Part shown: positions 6,342-14,369 of the stretch, piece after piece
Numbering within the stretch: position 1 is the first letter of the stretch
Layout of the letters: each line of letters begins with the position of its first letter
Assembly: GCA_046756405.1 (NCBI GenBank)
Contig: JBHHWH010000031.1
Location: 1-24,903, forward strand
From: JBHHWH01 sp046756405
GTDB taxonomy: Bacteria; Actinomycetota; Acidimicrobiia; Spongiisociales; ZC4RG35
Direction of reading: 5' to 3'
DNA: 24,903 bases
Translations under genes and position numbers: made by a program
Notes under the pieces: model-generated
Databases searched by the model: none
The model's input: only the letters and a program-made list of their open reading frames with translations
What the model was told of the DNA's origin: nothing

Positions 6342-7622
6342 TCAGTCCAAAGTTGTGTCTGGGACGGCCATCCGCTCCAGCACCGCCCACCATTCAGGCC
6401 AGGTCTTGGACACCACTTCAGGGCGGGCGATGGCCACCCCGGGCACCGCCAGGCCCACCAGCGAGAGTGCCATAGCGATGCGGTGGTCGCCGTGGGAGTC
6501 GAGCACGGCACCCACGAGCGAACCGGGGACCACCACCAGGTCTTCGTCTTCGATGCGGGCTTGAGCCCCCAAGGCTGCGAACGAGTCGGCCAAGGCAGCG
6601 AGGCGGTCCGATTCCTTGAACCGGAGCGAACCCAGCCCGCTGATCCGGCTCTCCCCCCGAGCGAACAGGCACGTCACCGCCAGAGCCAGCGCGGCGTCGG
6701 GAGCACCTGACATGTCAGCCTCGATAGGGTCCAGTTCCTCTGGTCCCTGGAGGATCAGATGGTCTGGTGCGCCGGTGATCTGACAGCCCATCTCCTCCAG
6801 CCTCGACACCAGCGTGATGTCCGGCTGGGCCGAGTCGAGGCCGAGCCCGTCTATCACGACCCGGCCACCCGTGATCGCAGCAGCCACCAATGGATAGGCG
6901 GCGGCCGAGGCGTCAGGCTCCACGTCGAACCGGGCTGGCTGGTAGCCGGAAGGCAGGACTTCGAATCCACCTTCGCAAGGCTTGATGTGTCCTCCGAAGG
7001 CGGCGATCACCCGTCGCGTCACCTCGAGGTATCCCCATGATCCGCTTAACCCCTCCAACCGGATCCGGCTCGGGTTGTCGAACAGTGGAGCGATGAGCAG
7101 CAGTGCCGTAGCGAACTGACTGGTTGCCGAGCAGTCGATCTTTACCTCGCCACCGGTGATGCTTCCTCTGCCTACTACCTCGATGGGCAACCTGCCGTCC
7201 CGGGGGCGGGTCTCCACCCCTAGGCTCTCGAGGGCCTCAACCAAGCCGCTCATTGGCCGTTCTGGAAGCCTCCCCCGCCCGGTGACCACGGTCAGACCCG
7301 AGGTCAAGGCGGCGATGGCGATAGCTATCCGTGCGGTGAGCCCGGACTCGCCGGCATCGATCTTCCAGTCCGGGGAACTCGGCGCTCCTCCTACACCTTC
7401 TACGGACCAGGGGTCAACACGGTCGCGAACGACAGCGCCGAAGCTCGAAACGGCACGTCGCATCGCCTGGGTGTCCTCGGCCTCCAGGGGAGACCCGATC
7501 TCCGAGGTTCCCTCCGCCAAGGCGGCCGCGGCCAGGGCGCGGATGGTGATCGACTTAGATCCCGGGGGGCGGAGCTGAACGTCGATAGGGAGGCGAGCCG
7601 GAGTGACCCGGTACAAGGTCAT
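6342..7622 (-). CDS. aroA: 3-phosphoshikimate 1-carboxyvinyltransferase (EPSP synthase)
   Basis: A 426-residue shikimate-pathway enzyme joining shikimate-3-phosphate and phosphoenolpyruvate. Landmarks are PPGSKSITIRAL (19-30), SATSQFATALLL, the DASAAAYPL block, RFKESDRLAAL and GDHRIAMALSL near the C-terminus. The segment equivalent to NAGTAxR reads DAGESGLTAR: the Arg is kept but the neighbouring Thr is replaced, so inhibitor response cannot be assumed from well-known enzymes. The ATG overlaps the rluB stop as ATGA, with AAGGA three bases before it. Aromatic biosynthesis beside cmk is a widespread neighbourhood. Confidence 0.96.
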   Translation of the reverse strand: MTLYRVTPARLPIDVQLRPPGSKSITIRALAAAALAEGTSEIGSPLEAEDTQAMRRAVSSFGAVVRDRVDPWSVEGVGGAPSSPDWKIDAGESGLTARIAIAIAALTSGLTVVTGRGRLPERPMSGLVEALESLGVETRPRDGRLPIEVVGRGSITGGEVKIDCSATSQFATALLLIAPLFDNPSRIRLEGLSGSWGYLEVTRRVIAAFGGHIKPCEGGFEVLPSGYQPARFDVEPDASAAAYPLVAAAITGGRVVIDGLGLDSAQPDITLVSRLEEMGCQITGAPDHLILQGPEELDPIEADMSGAPDAALALAVTCLFARGESRISGLGSLRFKESDRLAALADSFAALGAQARIEDEDLVVVPGSLVGAVLDSHGDHRIAMALSLVGLAVPGVAIARPEVVSKTWPEWWAVLERMAVPDTTLD

Positions 7623-8344
7623 ATTTCCTTCCCGCCTTCGAGCAGCTGCCGGACCTCGGAGACGCTCAGCAGACGCGACTGGCCTGGTTTGAGTTTCGGA
7701 TCCTTGATCGGCCCGATGGCGGTCCGCACCAACCGTCGCACTTCGTGGCCGAGCGCGGCCAGCATCCTCCTGATCTCCCGGTTGCGCCCCTCGACCATGA
7801 CCATATCGACCAGGGCGTCATCCTTGGCACGGTCCACCATGTGAGCTGACACCGCTCTGGCCGTGCCGTCGTCGAGTTCAACACCCGCGACCAACCTACG
7901 AAGGGTCGCCCTCTTCGGTGGCGGTCTCACCACAACCAGGTAGGTCTTGGTGATACCGAAGCGGGGATGGGTGACTCGGTGGGTCAACTCACCGTCGTTG
8001 GAGACGAGGATCAGACCCTCAGAGTCGGCGTCAAGTCGTCCCACCGGATAGAGGCGCCGGGAAGACTGGACAAGGTCGATCACCGTGGTGCGGCCCTGGG
8101 GATCCTTGGCTGTGCTCACCACGCCCACCGGTTTGTAGAGAAGATGAGTCTCCAGGGTGGAGTCGAGGGGTACCGGTGTGCCGTCGAGAGTGAGCGTCTG
8201 ACTCTCGACATCGACCCGGTCACCGAGACGAGCCAGCCTTCCATCGACTCGGATCCGACCTGCTCGAATGGCCTCCTCGGCGGCTCGGCGTGACATGAGC
8301 CCGGCGTTGGCGATGGCCTTCTGGATGCGGATCGGCTCCGCCAT
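7619..8344 (-). CDS. rluB: rRNA pseudouridine synthase, RsuA/RluB/E/F family
   Basis: A 241-residue protein with an N-terminal S4 RNA-binding domain (about residues 5-50, IRIQKAIANAGLMSRRAAEE). A catalytic domain follows whose signature GRLDADSEGLILVSNDGEL (102-120) contains the nucleophilic Asp, D105. NREIRRMLAALGHEVRRLVR is the usual C-terminal family motif. It isomerises a uridine in rRNA; placement downstream of scpAB is typical of the rluB/ypuL type, acting on 23S rRNA, though RsuA-like 16S specificity cannot be excluded. It starts six bases after the scpB stop and overlaps aroA by four bases. Confidence 0.93.
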   Translation of the reverse strand: MAEPIRIQKAIANAGLMSRRAAEEAIRAGRIRVDGRLARLGDRVDVESQTLTLDGTPVPLDSTLETHLLYKPVGVVSTAKDPQGRTTVIDLVQSSRRLYPVGRLDADSEGLILVSNDGELTHRVTHPRFGITKTYLVVVRPPPKRATLRRLVAGVELDDGTARAVSAHMVDRAKDDALVDMVMVEGRNREIRRMLAALGHEVRRLVRTAIGPIKDPKLKPGQSRLLSVSEVRQLLEGGKEI

Positions 8345-8350
8345 GGCACC

Positions 8351-8911
8351 TCAGCCCTGCCCGTGGCGCAGACCCTCCTCCAAGGAGTCGACGAAGTCCG
8401 CGGGGGGTATGTGGTCGGCGAGGGGCGGCAGGTCGTCGAGGGTGTCGAGGCCGAGCTTCTCCAGGAACAGCGAGGTTGTCCCGTACACCGCAGGGTTGCC
8501 GGGGAGATTTAGGCGGTCCCTCTCTTCGATGAAGCCGAGACGCTCCAGCGTCCTTACGGCCGAGTCGGAGTCCACTCCCCTGATCTCGGTTATCTGGGAC
8601 CGGGAGACAGGTTGCCGGTACGCCACCACCGCCAGGGTCTCCAGGGCGGCCGCGGAGATTCTCCTCGCCGTGGGAGAGGAGGCGAAACGCTCCAAGTATG
8701 GGTAGGCGTCCGGGTGGCTGTAGAGGCGCCACCCACCTGCGGAGGAACGCAGCACCAGCCCAGCGCCGCGGCTCTGGAGCTCCTGGTCCAGCTCAGAAAG
8801 GAGCTCCTCCACCCGACTCTTTGACACTTCCAAGACTTCGGCCAGTTCAGCTACGGGAACCGGAGCGTCGGTCACGAACAGGATCGCCTCCAAAGCGGCC
8901 AGGTCCGTCAC
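8351..8911 (-). CDS. scpB: Segregation and condensation protein B
   Basis: A 186-residue protein with tandem winged-helix domains, the kleisin partner of the SMC-ScpAB condensin complex that organises and segregates the chromosome. Recognisable stretches are AALEAILFVTDAPVPVAELA near the start, ALETLAVVAYRQPVSRSQI and VDSDSAVRTLERLGFIEE, followed by PAVYGTTSLFLEKLGL. I chose the GTG at 8911 because its codon overlaps the scpA stop (GTGA) and GGAG lies eight bases upstream; a GTG three codons earlier lacks proper spacing. The gene pairs with scpA as in most bacteria. Confidence 0.95.
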   Translation of the reverse strand: MTDLAALEAILFVTDAPVPVAELAEVLEVSKSRVEELLSELDQELQSRGAGLVLRSSAGGWRLYSHPDAYPYLERFASSPTARRISAAALETLAVVAYRQPVSRSQITEIRGVDSDSAVRTLERLGFIEERDRLNLPGNPAVYGTTSLFLEKLGLDTLDDLPPLADHIPPADFVDSLEEGLRHGQG

Positions 8912-9669
8912 GGTGTCCACTCCGAGGTGAGATCCACCGCCCCTCCCTCCCGGTGCCGCACCCTGATGTCGGCGAGCCAGTGCTCCTGAGACACCTCGAT
9001 GAGGCCCCAACGGGCCAGCTCCAGGAGGGCCAGGAAATAAGCGGCCACTTCCACCGGCCGGGAGCAGTGGGCGGTCAGGTCCTCGAAACTCGCCATCGTC
9101 GCCTCCTCCACACGCACCCGAATCTCGGCTATGGCCTCCTCGACGCTGGGGAGGTCGAAGTCGAGGTGGTCCAGATCGGGGTCCCGATCCGTCCGGGAGA
9201 ACAGGCTGGCCGCGATGTCCGCCAGACCGGAGACATCAACCGGAAGCTGCACGTCGGGTGTCCTCACTTGGATGGGCTGGTCGATGCCACCCCGATGGGG
9301 AACCAACCGGTTTCCCTCTTGAAGGCGTCGGAGCAGCACCGCCGCCACATCCTTGAAGGTGACGCAGGCCAGCAGACGGCTCAGCAGCCGGTCACGCTCT
9401 TCGGCCAGAGCAAGCTCCTCGTCCAAGTCCAGGTCTGCCGGGTTGGGCAGCAGGGACTGGACTTTGAGCTGCACCAGAGTGGCGGCGATGAGAAGGAACT
9501 CGGAGGTGACTTCGAGGTCGAGATCGCGTATCTCGTCGAGGAAGGCCAGATACTCCTCGACTACTTCAGCCAGACCCACCGCGGTGATCTCTACTTGGTG
9601 TTTGGTGATCAGCTGAAGCAACAGGTCGAGCGGCCCCTCGAAGACGGTGGTTTTCACATGGAAGGTCAT
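8908..9669 (-). CDS. scpA: Segregation and condensation protein A (kleisin)
   Basis: A 253-residue kleisin that bridges SMC heads with ScpB. The N-terminal FEGPLDLLLQLITKHQVEI (residues 10-28) and EFLLIAATLVQLKVQSLLP (57-75) are hallmark segments. The middle is acidic and variable, and the C-terminal winged helix contains VAAYFLALLELARWGLIEV. The ATG overlaps the stop of the HD-domain gene (ATGA) and its stop overlaps the scpB start. In mycobacteria a parA gene precedes scpA; here that position is held by the HD-domain gene. Confidence 0.96.
   Translation of the reverse strand: MTFHVKTTVFEGPLDLLLQLITKHQVEITAVGLAEVVEEYLAFLDEIRDLDLEVTSEFLLIAATLVQLKVQSLLPNPADLDLDEELALAEERDRLLSRLLACVTFKDVAAVLLRRLQEGNRLVPHRGGIDQPIQVRTPDVQLPVDVSGLADIAASLFSRTDRDPDLDHLDFDLPSVEEAIAEIRVRVEEATMASFEDLTAHCSRPVEVAAYFLALLELARWGLIEVSQEHWLADIRVRHREGGAVDLTSEWTP
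8920..8923 (-). promoter_or_regulatory. Ribosome binding site deciding the scpB start
   Basis: GGAG on the - strand, eight bases before the GTG at 8911 and inside the end of scpA. It favours that GTG over the one at 8920. Confidence 0.55.
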
Positions 9670-10193
9670 CTCGGGGCCGAGGTTATCCCGCGGGTCCAGC
9701 CCAGCCTGGACTTTGCCGGCTGGTCAGCGTCCTTGAGCGCCTCCCAGGTGCCCGGGGCGATGCTCGGCGGCCGCGAGCCGTGATGATGGAGGGCAAAGGC
9801 GACTACCAGGGCCGGAGCCCCCACTTCGGCCAGTTCCCTGGCGGCGTGTAACCCGTGGTCCCGATAGATCTTCATCCGCTCGGTGAGAGGCAGTCGGAGA
9901 CGGACGAGAATCGAGGCCACAGAACGGCCGACAACGCCCAGGCGGGCGTGACGTTTGCCGACGTCGTGCATCAGAGCGGCGGCGATAGTCTCCGGCTCGG
10001 CACGCCCGGCGGCGAGCACGGCAAGGGCCGCCAGGTAACCGTGCCTCTGGTCGTGGCTCGCCTGGTCGAAGAACAGTCTGCTCATCTCGGGGTCTAGCCA
10101 CGACCTGACCGCGGCGCGTTCGGTAGCCGTGAGGGGTCGGGCGAAGAGGACATCGAAGAAACGGCGCACGAGATGGGCAAGGGGCTCTGTCAT
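9666..10193 (-). CDS. HD-domain protein, probable metal-dependent phosphohydrolase
   Basis: A 175-residue HD-superfamily protein. Likely metal ligands are H51 in DQRHGYLAA, H76-D77 in ALMHDVGKRHA and D155 in LKDADQPAK, with further histidines at H113 (RDHGLHAA) and H136-H138. HD proteins hydrolyse nucleotides or phosphate esters; the substrate is not identifiable. The ATG at 10193 is preferred because upstream frame extension yields low-complexity sequence shadowing the DksA-like gene; no strong ribosome binding site is seen. It sits 13 bases after the DksA-like gene and overlaps scpA by four bases, so it is expressed with the condensin genes. Confidence 0.8.
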   Translation of the reverse strand: MTEPLAHLVRRFFDVLFARPLTATERAAVRSWLDPEMSRLFFDQASHDQRHGYLAALAVLAAGRAEPETIAAALMHDVGKRHARLGVVGRSVASILVRLRLPLTERMKIYRDHGLHAARELAEVGAPALVVAFALHHHGSRPPSIAPGTWEALKDADQPAKSRLGWTRGITSAPR

Positions 10194-10206
10194 GTATGCA
10201 AGCTGG

Positions 10207-10557
10207 TCAGGCAGTGGCCTTCGACTTGCAGTCGACGCAGAGGACGGACTCGGGGCGGAAGGCGAGGCGGTCCTCTCCGATCTCCTGCCCGCAGACCTCG
10301 CAGACGCCATAGTTGCCCGCCTCAATCCTCTCCAGGGCATGGTCGATGGCGTCGAGTTGAGCTTTCAGCGTTTCCACGAGGCCGAGAATCTCCGTACGCT
10401 CGGCCGTGACGGCGGCGGCGTCAGCGAAACTTCCGCCGAAGTCCAGGTCGGAGCGGAGCTCACCCGTCTCGTCGGCACCTAGCTCGTGGAGTTGGTGGAC
10501 CAGGCGGTCCCGCTCTTCTCTGAGCGACTTTTCAACCTTGGTGATGTCGAGCGCCAT
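10207..10557 (-). CDS. DksA/TraR-type zinc-finger protein
   Basis: A 116-residue protein with an N-terminal coiled-coil region (about residues 5-80) and a C-terminal four-cysteine zinc finger: C86 and C89 (YGVCEVCGQEIG), C107 and C110 (SVLCVDCKSK). The motif RIEAGNYGVCEVCG is typical of the TraR/DksA family, whose founders bind the RNA polymerase secondary channel. Many actinobacterial members are uncharacterised, so a role in transcription is a family inference. The residues at the coiled-coil tip are not clearly the DxxDxA of true DksA (the segment reads FADAAAV). The ATG shares one base with the xerD-like stop (TAATG). Confidence 0.87.
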   Translation of the reverse strand: MALDITKVEKSLREERDRLVHQLHELGADETGELRSDLDFGGSFADAAAVTAERTEILGLVETLKAQLDAIDHALERIEAGNYGVCEVCGQEIGEDRLAFRPESVLCVDCKSKATA

Positions 10558-11440
10558 TACCTACTCCTTGGATGCGCCTGAACATAAATCTCGAGAATGT
10601 GGGAGGGGCTTACCCTGGTATAGACCTGAGTGGTGCTGATGGTAGCGTGACCGAGCATCTCCTGTACGACTCTCAGATCCGCGCCCGCCTCGACCATGTG
10701 GGTAGCCGCCGAATGCCGGAGCACATGGGGTGACACTTTGATCGGATCTATGCCTGCCCTGACGGCATGTTTCTTGACGATTCCGAAAACGCCCTGACGG
10801 CTGATACGCCGTCCAGCCAGGTTGAGGAAGACCGGATCCCCCCTCTGGCCACGGCGCAGCAGTGCCAGCCGGTCGGGGAGCCAACGTTCGATGGCCTCGA
10901 CCGCCTTTCCTCCCAGGGGGACCAGCCGCTCCCGGGAGCCCTTACCGGTGAGAAAGACGATCCGATCGCTGAGGTCGAGCTTTCCCAGGTCGAGGCCGAC
11001 CGTCTCTGAGACACGGGCCCCGGTGGCGTAGAGGAACTCCAGAATCGCCGTGTCCCTCCGTGCCGCGACATCCTCCGTGCCGGGAGCGTCAAGAAGGGCG
11101 AAGACCTCTTCGAGGCTGAGAGCTTTGGGAAACGGGTCCGGACGCCCCGGGCCCTCGACCAGAGCGGTGGGATCGACAGAGCGGAAGCCTTCGGTTACCA
11201 GGAACCGGTGCAACCCCCGTACCGCCGCCAGCTTTCGTGCCATGGTCGAAGCCCCCTGGCCCGAAGGTGGGACAGAAACCCTTCCACCAGTTCACGGTCG
11301 GGTTCCCTCCCTTGGAGGAACCGCAGGTATTGCCCGAGATCGCGGGTGTAGGCGGCCAGGGTGTTGGCAGCTAGACCCCGCTCGACGCGAAGGGAGACCA
11401 AGTACTCCTCGACACAGTCGGCCAGGGAGAGCCTGCTCAC
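10557..11440 (-). pseudogene. xerD: XerD-family tyrosine recombinase, interrupted by a one-base frameshift
   Basis: The N-terminal core-binding domain (ADCVEEYLVSLRVERGLAAN onward) is read from the GTG at 11440 for about 62 residues to SHLRARG. The rest, beginning ASTMARKLAAVRGLHRFL, is in another frame and ends at 10557. Adding one G to the tract at 11252-11256 (CCCCC on +) joins them into about 293 residues, normal for XerD. The downstream part has all six catalytic residues: R in ATGARVSE, K in TGKGSRERL, H and R in SPHVLRHSAATH, H in MLGHATISTT and the nucleophile Y in QVYTRV. XerC/D resolve chromosome dimers at dif. The GTG overlaps the ald stop (GTGA). The break may be a sequencing or assembly error, a real mutation, or recoding; an ATG at 11243 could yield the catalytic part alone. 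Confidence 0.85.
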
Positions 11441-12558
11441 ATCCGGGCCAGCGCCTCCAGCACCGAGACGTGTTCCACGCCCAGGCTCGCGGCCACCGCG
11501 GGGTGACAGATCTTGTCGTCAACGATGTTGACTCCGGCCATCAGCTCGGGGTGGGCGGAAACAGCGTGGTGGACTCCCTCGTCTGCCAGGGTGACCGCGT
11601 AGCGGAGGGTGGCGTTGGTCAGGGCGTAGGTGGAGGTGTGGGGAACCGCCCCAGGAATGTTCCCCACCGCATAGTGGACCACGTCGTGGACGAAATAGAC
11701 CGGGTCGGCGTGGGTGGTCTCCCGGGAGGTCTCGAAACACCCGCCCTGGTCGATGGCCACATCCACCAGCACAGACCCTCGCTTCATGGACCGCACCATG
11801 TCTTCGGTCACCAGTTTCGGAGCCGAGGCACCGGGGACGAGAACGGTCCCGATCACCAGATCTGCCCCGAGGACCTGGTCCTCGAGGGTCAGCTTGTTGG
11901 AGTGGAGGGTGGCCACCCGCCCGTTGTATATCGAGTCGAGCCGGCGCAGCTTGTTTATGTCCGTGTCCAGGACCACCACATCGGCTTGGAGGCCCATGGC
12001 TATCACCGCGGCGTTGGATCCTGCCATGCCCCCGCCTATCACCACGACCTTCGCTGGACTCACCCCGGTGACGCCACCGAGCAGGATTCCCCTCCCGCCC
12101 TGGGCCTTCTCGAGGAAGTATGCGCCCACCTGGGCGGCCATGCGTCCCGCGATCTCAGACATCGGGGCGAGGAGGGGAAGGGAACCATCGGGCAGTTGGA
12201 CGGTCTCGTAGGCAATGGCGATGATTCCCTTATCAGCCAGACCCGCAGCGAGCTCCGGGTAGGCAGCGAGATGCAGGTAGGTGAACAGGATCTGGCCGGG
12301 ACGGAAGAGGTCGAGCTCCGACTTCTGCGGCTCTTTCACCTTGAGGATCATCTCCGCCCCAGCGAAGACGTCCTCCGCGGTGGGCACCATGGTGGCACCC
12401 TGGTTCTCGTACTCCTCGTCGAGGATGGTCGAACCCTCGCCGGCCCCGTGTTCGATGAGGATCTGATGCCCTCGATCGACGAGTTCCCGCACTCCCACCG
12501 GGGTGATGGCGACGCGGTGTTCCTCGGTCTTGATTTCCTTGGGCACCCCGACGATCAC
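11437..12558 (-). CDS. ald: Alanine dehydrogenase
   Basis: A 373-residue NAD-dependent enzyme interconverting L-alanine and pyruvate plus ammonia. Catalytic and substrate residues align by number with the family: R15 in EEHRVAITP, K75 in ILKVKEPQ, H96 in TYLHLAAYPE and D270 in DVAIDQGG. The nucleotide-binding loop is VVVIGGGMAGSNAA (171-184). The GTG start at 12558 has a strong AAGGAGG seven bases upstream. It is inserted between pyrG and the xerD-like gene; the gap after pyrG is 61 bp. The strong ribosome binding site suggests higher expression than its neighbours. Confidence 0.97.
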   Translation of the reverse strand: MIVGVPKEIKTEEHRVAITPVGVRELVDRGHQILIEHGAGEGSTILDEEYENQGATMVPTAEDVFAGAEMILKVKEPQKSELDLFRPGQILFTYLHLAAYPELAAGLADKGIIAIAYETVQLPDGSLPLLAPMSEIAGRMAAQVGAYFLEKAQGGRGILLGGVTGVSPAKVVVIGGGMAGSNAAVIAMGLQADVVVLDTDINKLRRLDSIYNGRVATLHSNKLTLEDQVLGADLVIGTVLVPGASAPKLVTEDMVRSMKRGSVLVDVAIDQGGCFETSRETTHADPVYFVHDVVHYAVGNIPGAVPHTSTYALTNATLRYAVTLADEGVHHAVSAHPELMAGVNIVDDKICHPAVAASLGVEHVSVLEALARM

Positions 12559-12565
12559 CAGCGGT

Positions 12566-12572
12566 CCTCCTT
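12566..12572 (-). promoter_or_regulatory. Strong ribosome binding site of ald
   Basis: AAGGAGG on the - strand, seven bases before the GTG at 12558. It is the best Shine-Dalgarno match I saw in the window. Confidence 0.75.
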
Positions 12573-12619
12573 ACAGCAGTAGCTTTGTGGCCAGGCTAGA
12601 CCCTCCCCCCGGCTTCGCG

Positions 12620-14329
12620 TCAGCCGTCGACGGTGAGGGTCTCACTGTCTTCGACCGGTGAGGGCGGGCGTAGGTTTCGTCGCCGCGCCGCTGCTCCGAT
12701 GAGCCCGACGAAGAGAGGATGGGGCCTGTCGGGTCGGGACCTGAACTCGGGGTGTGCCTGGGTAGCGACGAAGTAGGGGTGGTCGACCAGTTCGATGAAC
12801 TCCACCAGGTTGTCGTCCGGCGACAGTCCCGACAGGCGCATCCCTGCGGCCTCCAAGTCCTTGCGGTAGCGGTTGTTCACTTCCCACCGGTGGCGGTGCC
12901 TCTCGTAGATCAGCTCCTCTCCGTATAGCGCTCGGACCAGGGAACCTTCCGCAAGCTTGGCAGCGTAGAGACCCAGGCGCATGGTGCCCCCCATGTCCTC
13001 GACGTCCTCCTGACTCGCCATGAGATCGATCACAGGGTGGGGTGTCGAAGGGTCGAACTCGGTGCTGTTGGCCTCGACGTAGCCGAGCACGGAACGGGCG
13101 AACTCGATCACCGCGCACTGGAGTCCGAGGCACAATCCTAGGAAGGGCACTTCCTGCTCCCGGGCATAGCCCGCCGCTTGGATCTTACCTTCCACGCCCC
13201 GGTGGCCGAAGCCACCGGGAATGACCACGCCATCCAGGTCCTCCAGATAGGTCTCGGCGAGCAACCCGGTGAGTTCGTCGGAGGGAATCCACCGCAGGTC
13301 CAGCTTCAGTTCGTGGGCTGCTGCGGCGTGGCGTAGGGCCTCCGCCACCGACAGGTAGGCGTCGGGGAGGTCGACATACTTGCCCACCACTCCGATCGTG
13401 ACCGGATCCGTGGCCGCGAGGGCTCGCTCCACCATCGACTTCCACGACTCGAGGTTGGGGGGTCCGGTGAGGAGTCCAAGCCTCTCACAGACAACGTTGT
13501 CCAGTCCGCCCTCGTGGAGGATCAGCGGTACCTCGTAGATGTCCCGGGCGTCCGGGGCTGCTATCACCGCTCGGGGGGCGACGTCGCAGAAAAGGCTGAT
13601 CTTGCGTCGCACCGCGTCGTCGATCTCACGGTCGGAGCGAACGATGATCACGTCCGGGGCGATCCCCTTGCTGCGCAACTCGGCCACCGAATGCTGGGTC
13701 GGCTTGGTCTTCAGTTCCTCGGTGGTGGCGATGAACGGGACCAGGGTCACGTGGATGAACATGACCTTGTCGCGGCCGATGTCGTTGCCGAACTGCCGGA
13801 TCGCTTCAAGGAAGGGAAGGCTCTCGATATCTCCCACGGTGCCGCCGACCTCGGTGATCACCACGTCGACGTCTTCGCCTCCGACCCGCCGAATCCGTTC
13901 TTTGATCTCATTGGTGATGTGGGGGATCACCTGGACCGTGTCCCCCAGATAGTCGCCCCGCCGCTCCTTCTGGATGACACTGAGATAAACGGATCCTGAG
14001 GTGACATTGGAGGTGCGGCGCAGGTTTTCGCCGGTAAACCGCTCGTAGTGACCCAGGTCGAGGTCGGTCTCTCCGCCGTCGTCGGTGACGAACACTTCAC
14101 CGTGTTGGAAGGGGTTCATGGTCCCCGGATCGACGTTGATGTAAGGGTCCAGCTTCTGGTTCACCACCCGCACACCGCGGGCCTTGAGGAGGCGGCCCAG
14201 GGAAGCTGCAGCGATGCCCTTTCCCAGACTGGAGACGACTCCGCCGGTGACGAAGATGAAACGGGTCCCGTCAGAGGGGCCCGCGGCTAGCTCCGGTGAG
14301 CTTTCGGCCGGAAAAAGAGCCCCGTTCAT
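12620..14329 (-). CDS. pyrG: CTP synthase (glutamine-hydrolysing)
   Basis: A 569-residue enzyme converting UTP to CTP with glutamine as amide donor. The amidoligase domain (about 20-290) starts FIFVTGGVVSSLGKGIAAAS and includes the DPYINVDPGTMNPFQHGEVF block (61-80). The glutaminase domain (about 310-550) has the nucleophile C400 in LGLCLGLQ and the partners H526 and E528 in AHPEFRSRP. About 20 extra N-terminal residues precede the conserved start; the ATG at 14329 is the available start, with no strong ribosome binding site. It follows recN by 40 bases. Its product feeds the pathway served by cmk further down the block. Confidence 0.98.
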   Translation of the reverse strand: MNGALFPAESSPELAAGPSDGTRFIFVTGGVVSSLGKGIAAASLGRLLKARGVRVVNQKLDPYINVDPGTMNPFQHGEVFVTDDGGETDLDLGHYERFTGENLRRTSNVTSGSVYLSVIQKERRGDYLGDTVQVIPHITNEIKERIRRVGGEDVDVVITEVGGTVGDIESLPFLEAIRQFGNDIGRDKVMFIHVTLVPFIATTEELKTKPTQHSVAELRSKGIAPDVIIVRSDREIDDAVRRKISLFCDVAPRAVIAAPDARDIYEVPLILHEGGLDNVVCERLGLLTGPPNLESWKSMVERALAATDPVTIGVVGKYVDLPDAYLSVAEALRHAAAAHELKLDLRWIPSDELTGLLAETYLEDLDGVVIPGGFGHRGVEGKIQAAGYAREQEVPFLGLCLGLQCAVIEFARSVLGYVEANSTEFDPSTPHPVIDLMASQEDVEDMGGTMRLGLYAAKLAEGSLVRALYGEELIYERHRHRWEVNNRYRKDLEAAGMRLSGLSPDDNLVEFIELVDHPYFVATQAHPEFRSRPDRPHPLFVGLIGAAARRRNLRPPSPVEDSETLTVDG

Positions 14330-14346
14330 GACGGGATTTCACAGTA

Positions 14347-14362
14347 GCACCCGCTGGGGTGC
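14347..14362 (-). other. Hairpin between recN and pyrG
   Basis: GCACCC and GGGTGC form a 6-bp stem with a 4-base loop, ending 17 bases before the pyrG ATG at 14329. On the transcript it is followed by mixed sequence, not a U run, so it is not a standard terminator. It could influence pyrG translation or mRNA processing; that is speculation from position. Confidence 0.35.
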
Positions 14363-14369
14363 AGTCCAT

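Noticed and set aside
8351..9010. A longer scpB beginning inside scpA at 9010
   Set aside because: The added 33 residues are Gly/Arg-rich shadow sequence; the GTG at 8911 has both the overlap and the ribosome binding site.
8698..9783. A 361-codon open frame on + opposite scpA and scpB
   Set aside because: Antisense to well-supported genes with no homology signal.
11050..12582. A 510-codon open frame on + opposite ald and the xerD-like gene
   Set aside because: It is the antisense shadow of a confirmed alanine dehydrogenase; the translation is rich in His, Gly and Arg with no recognisable domain.
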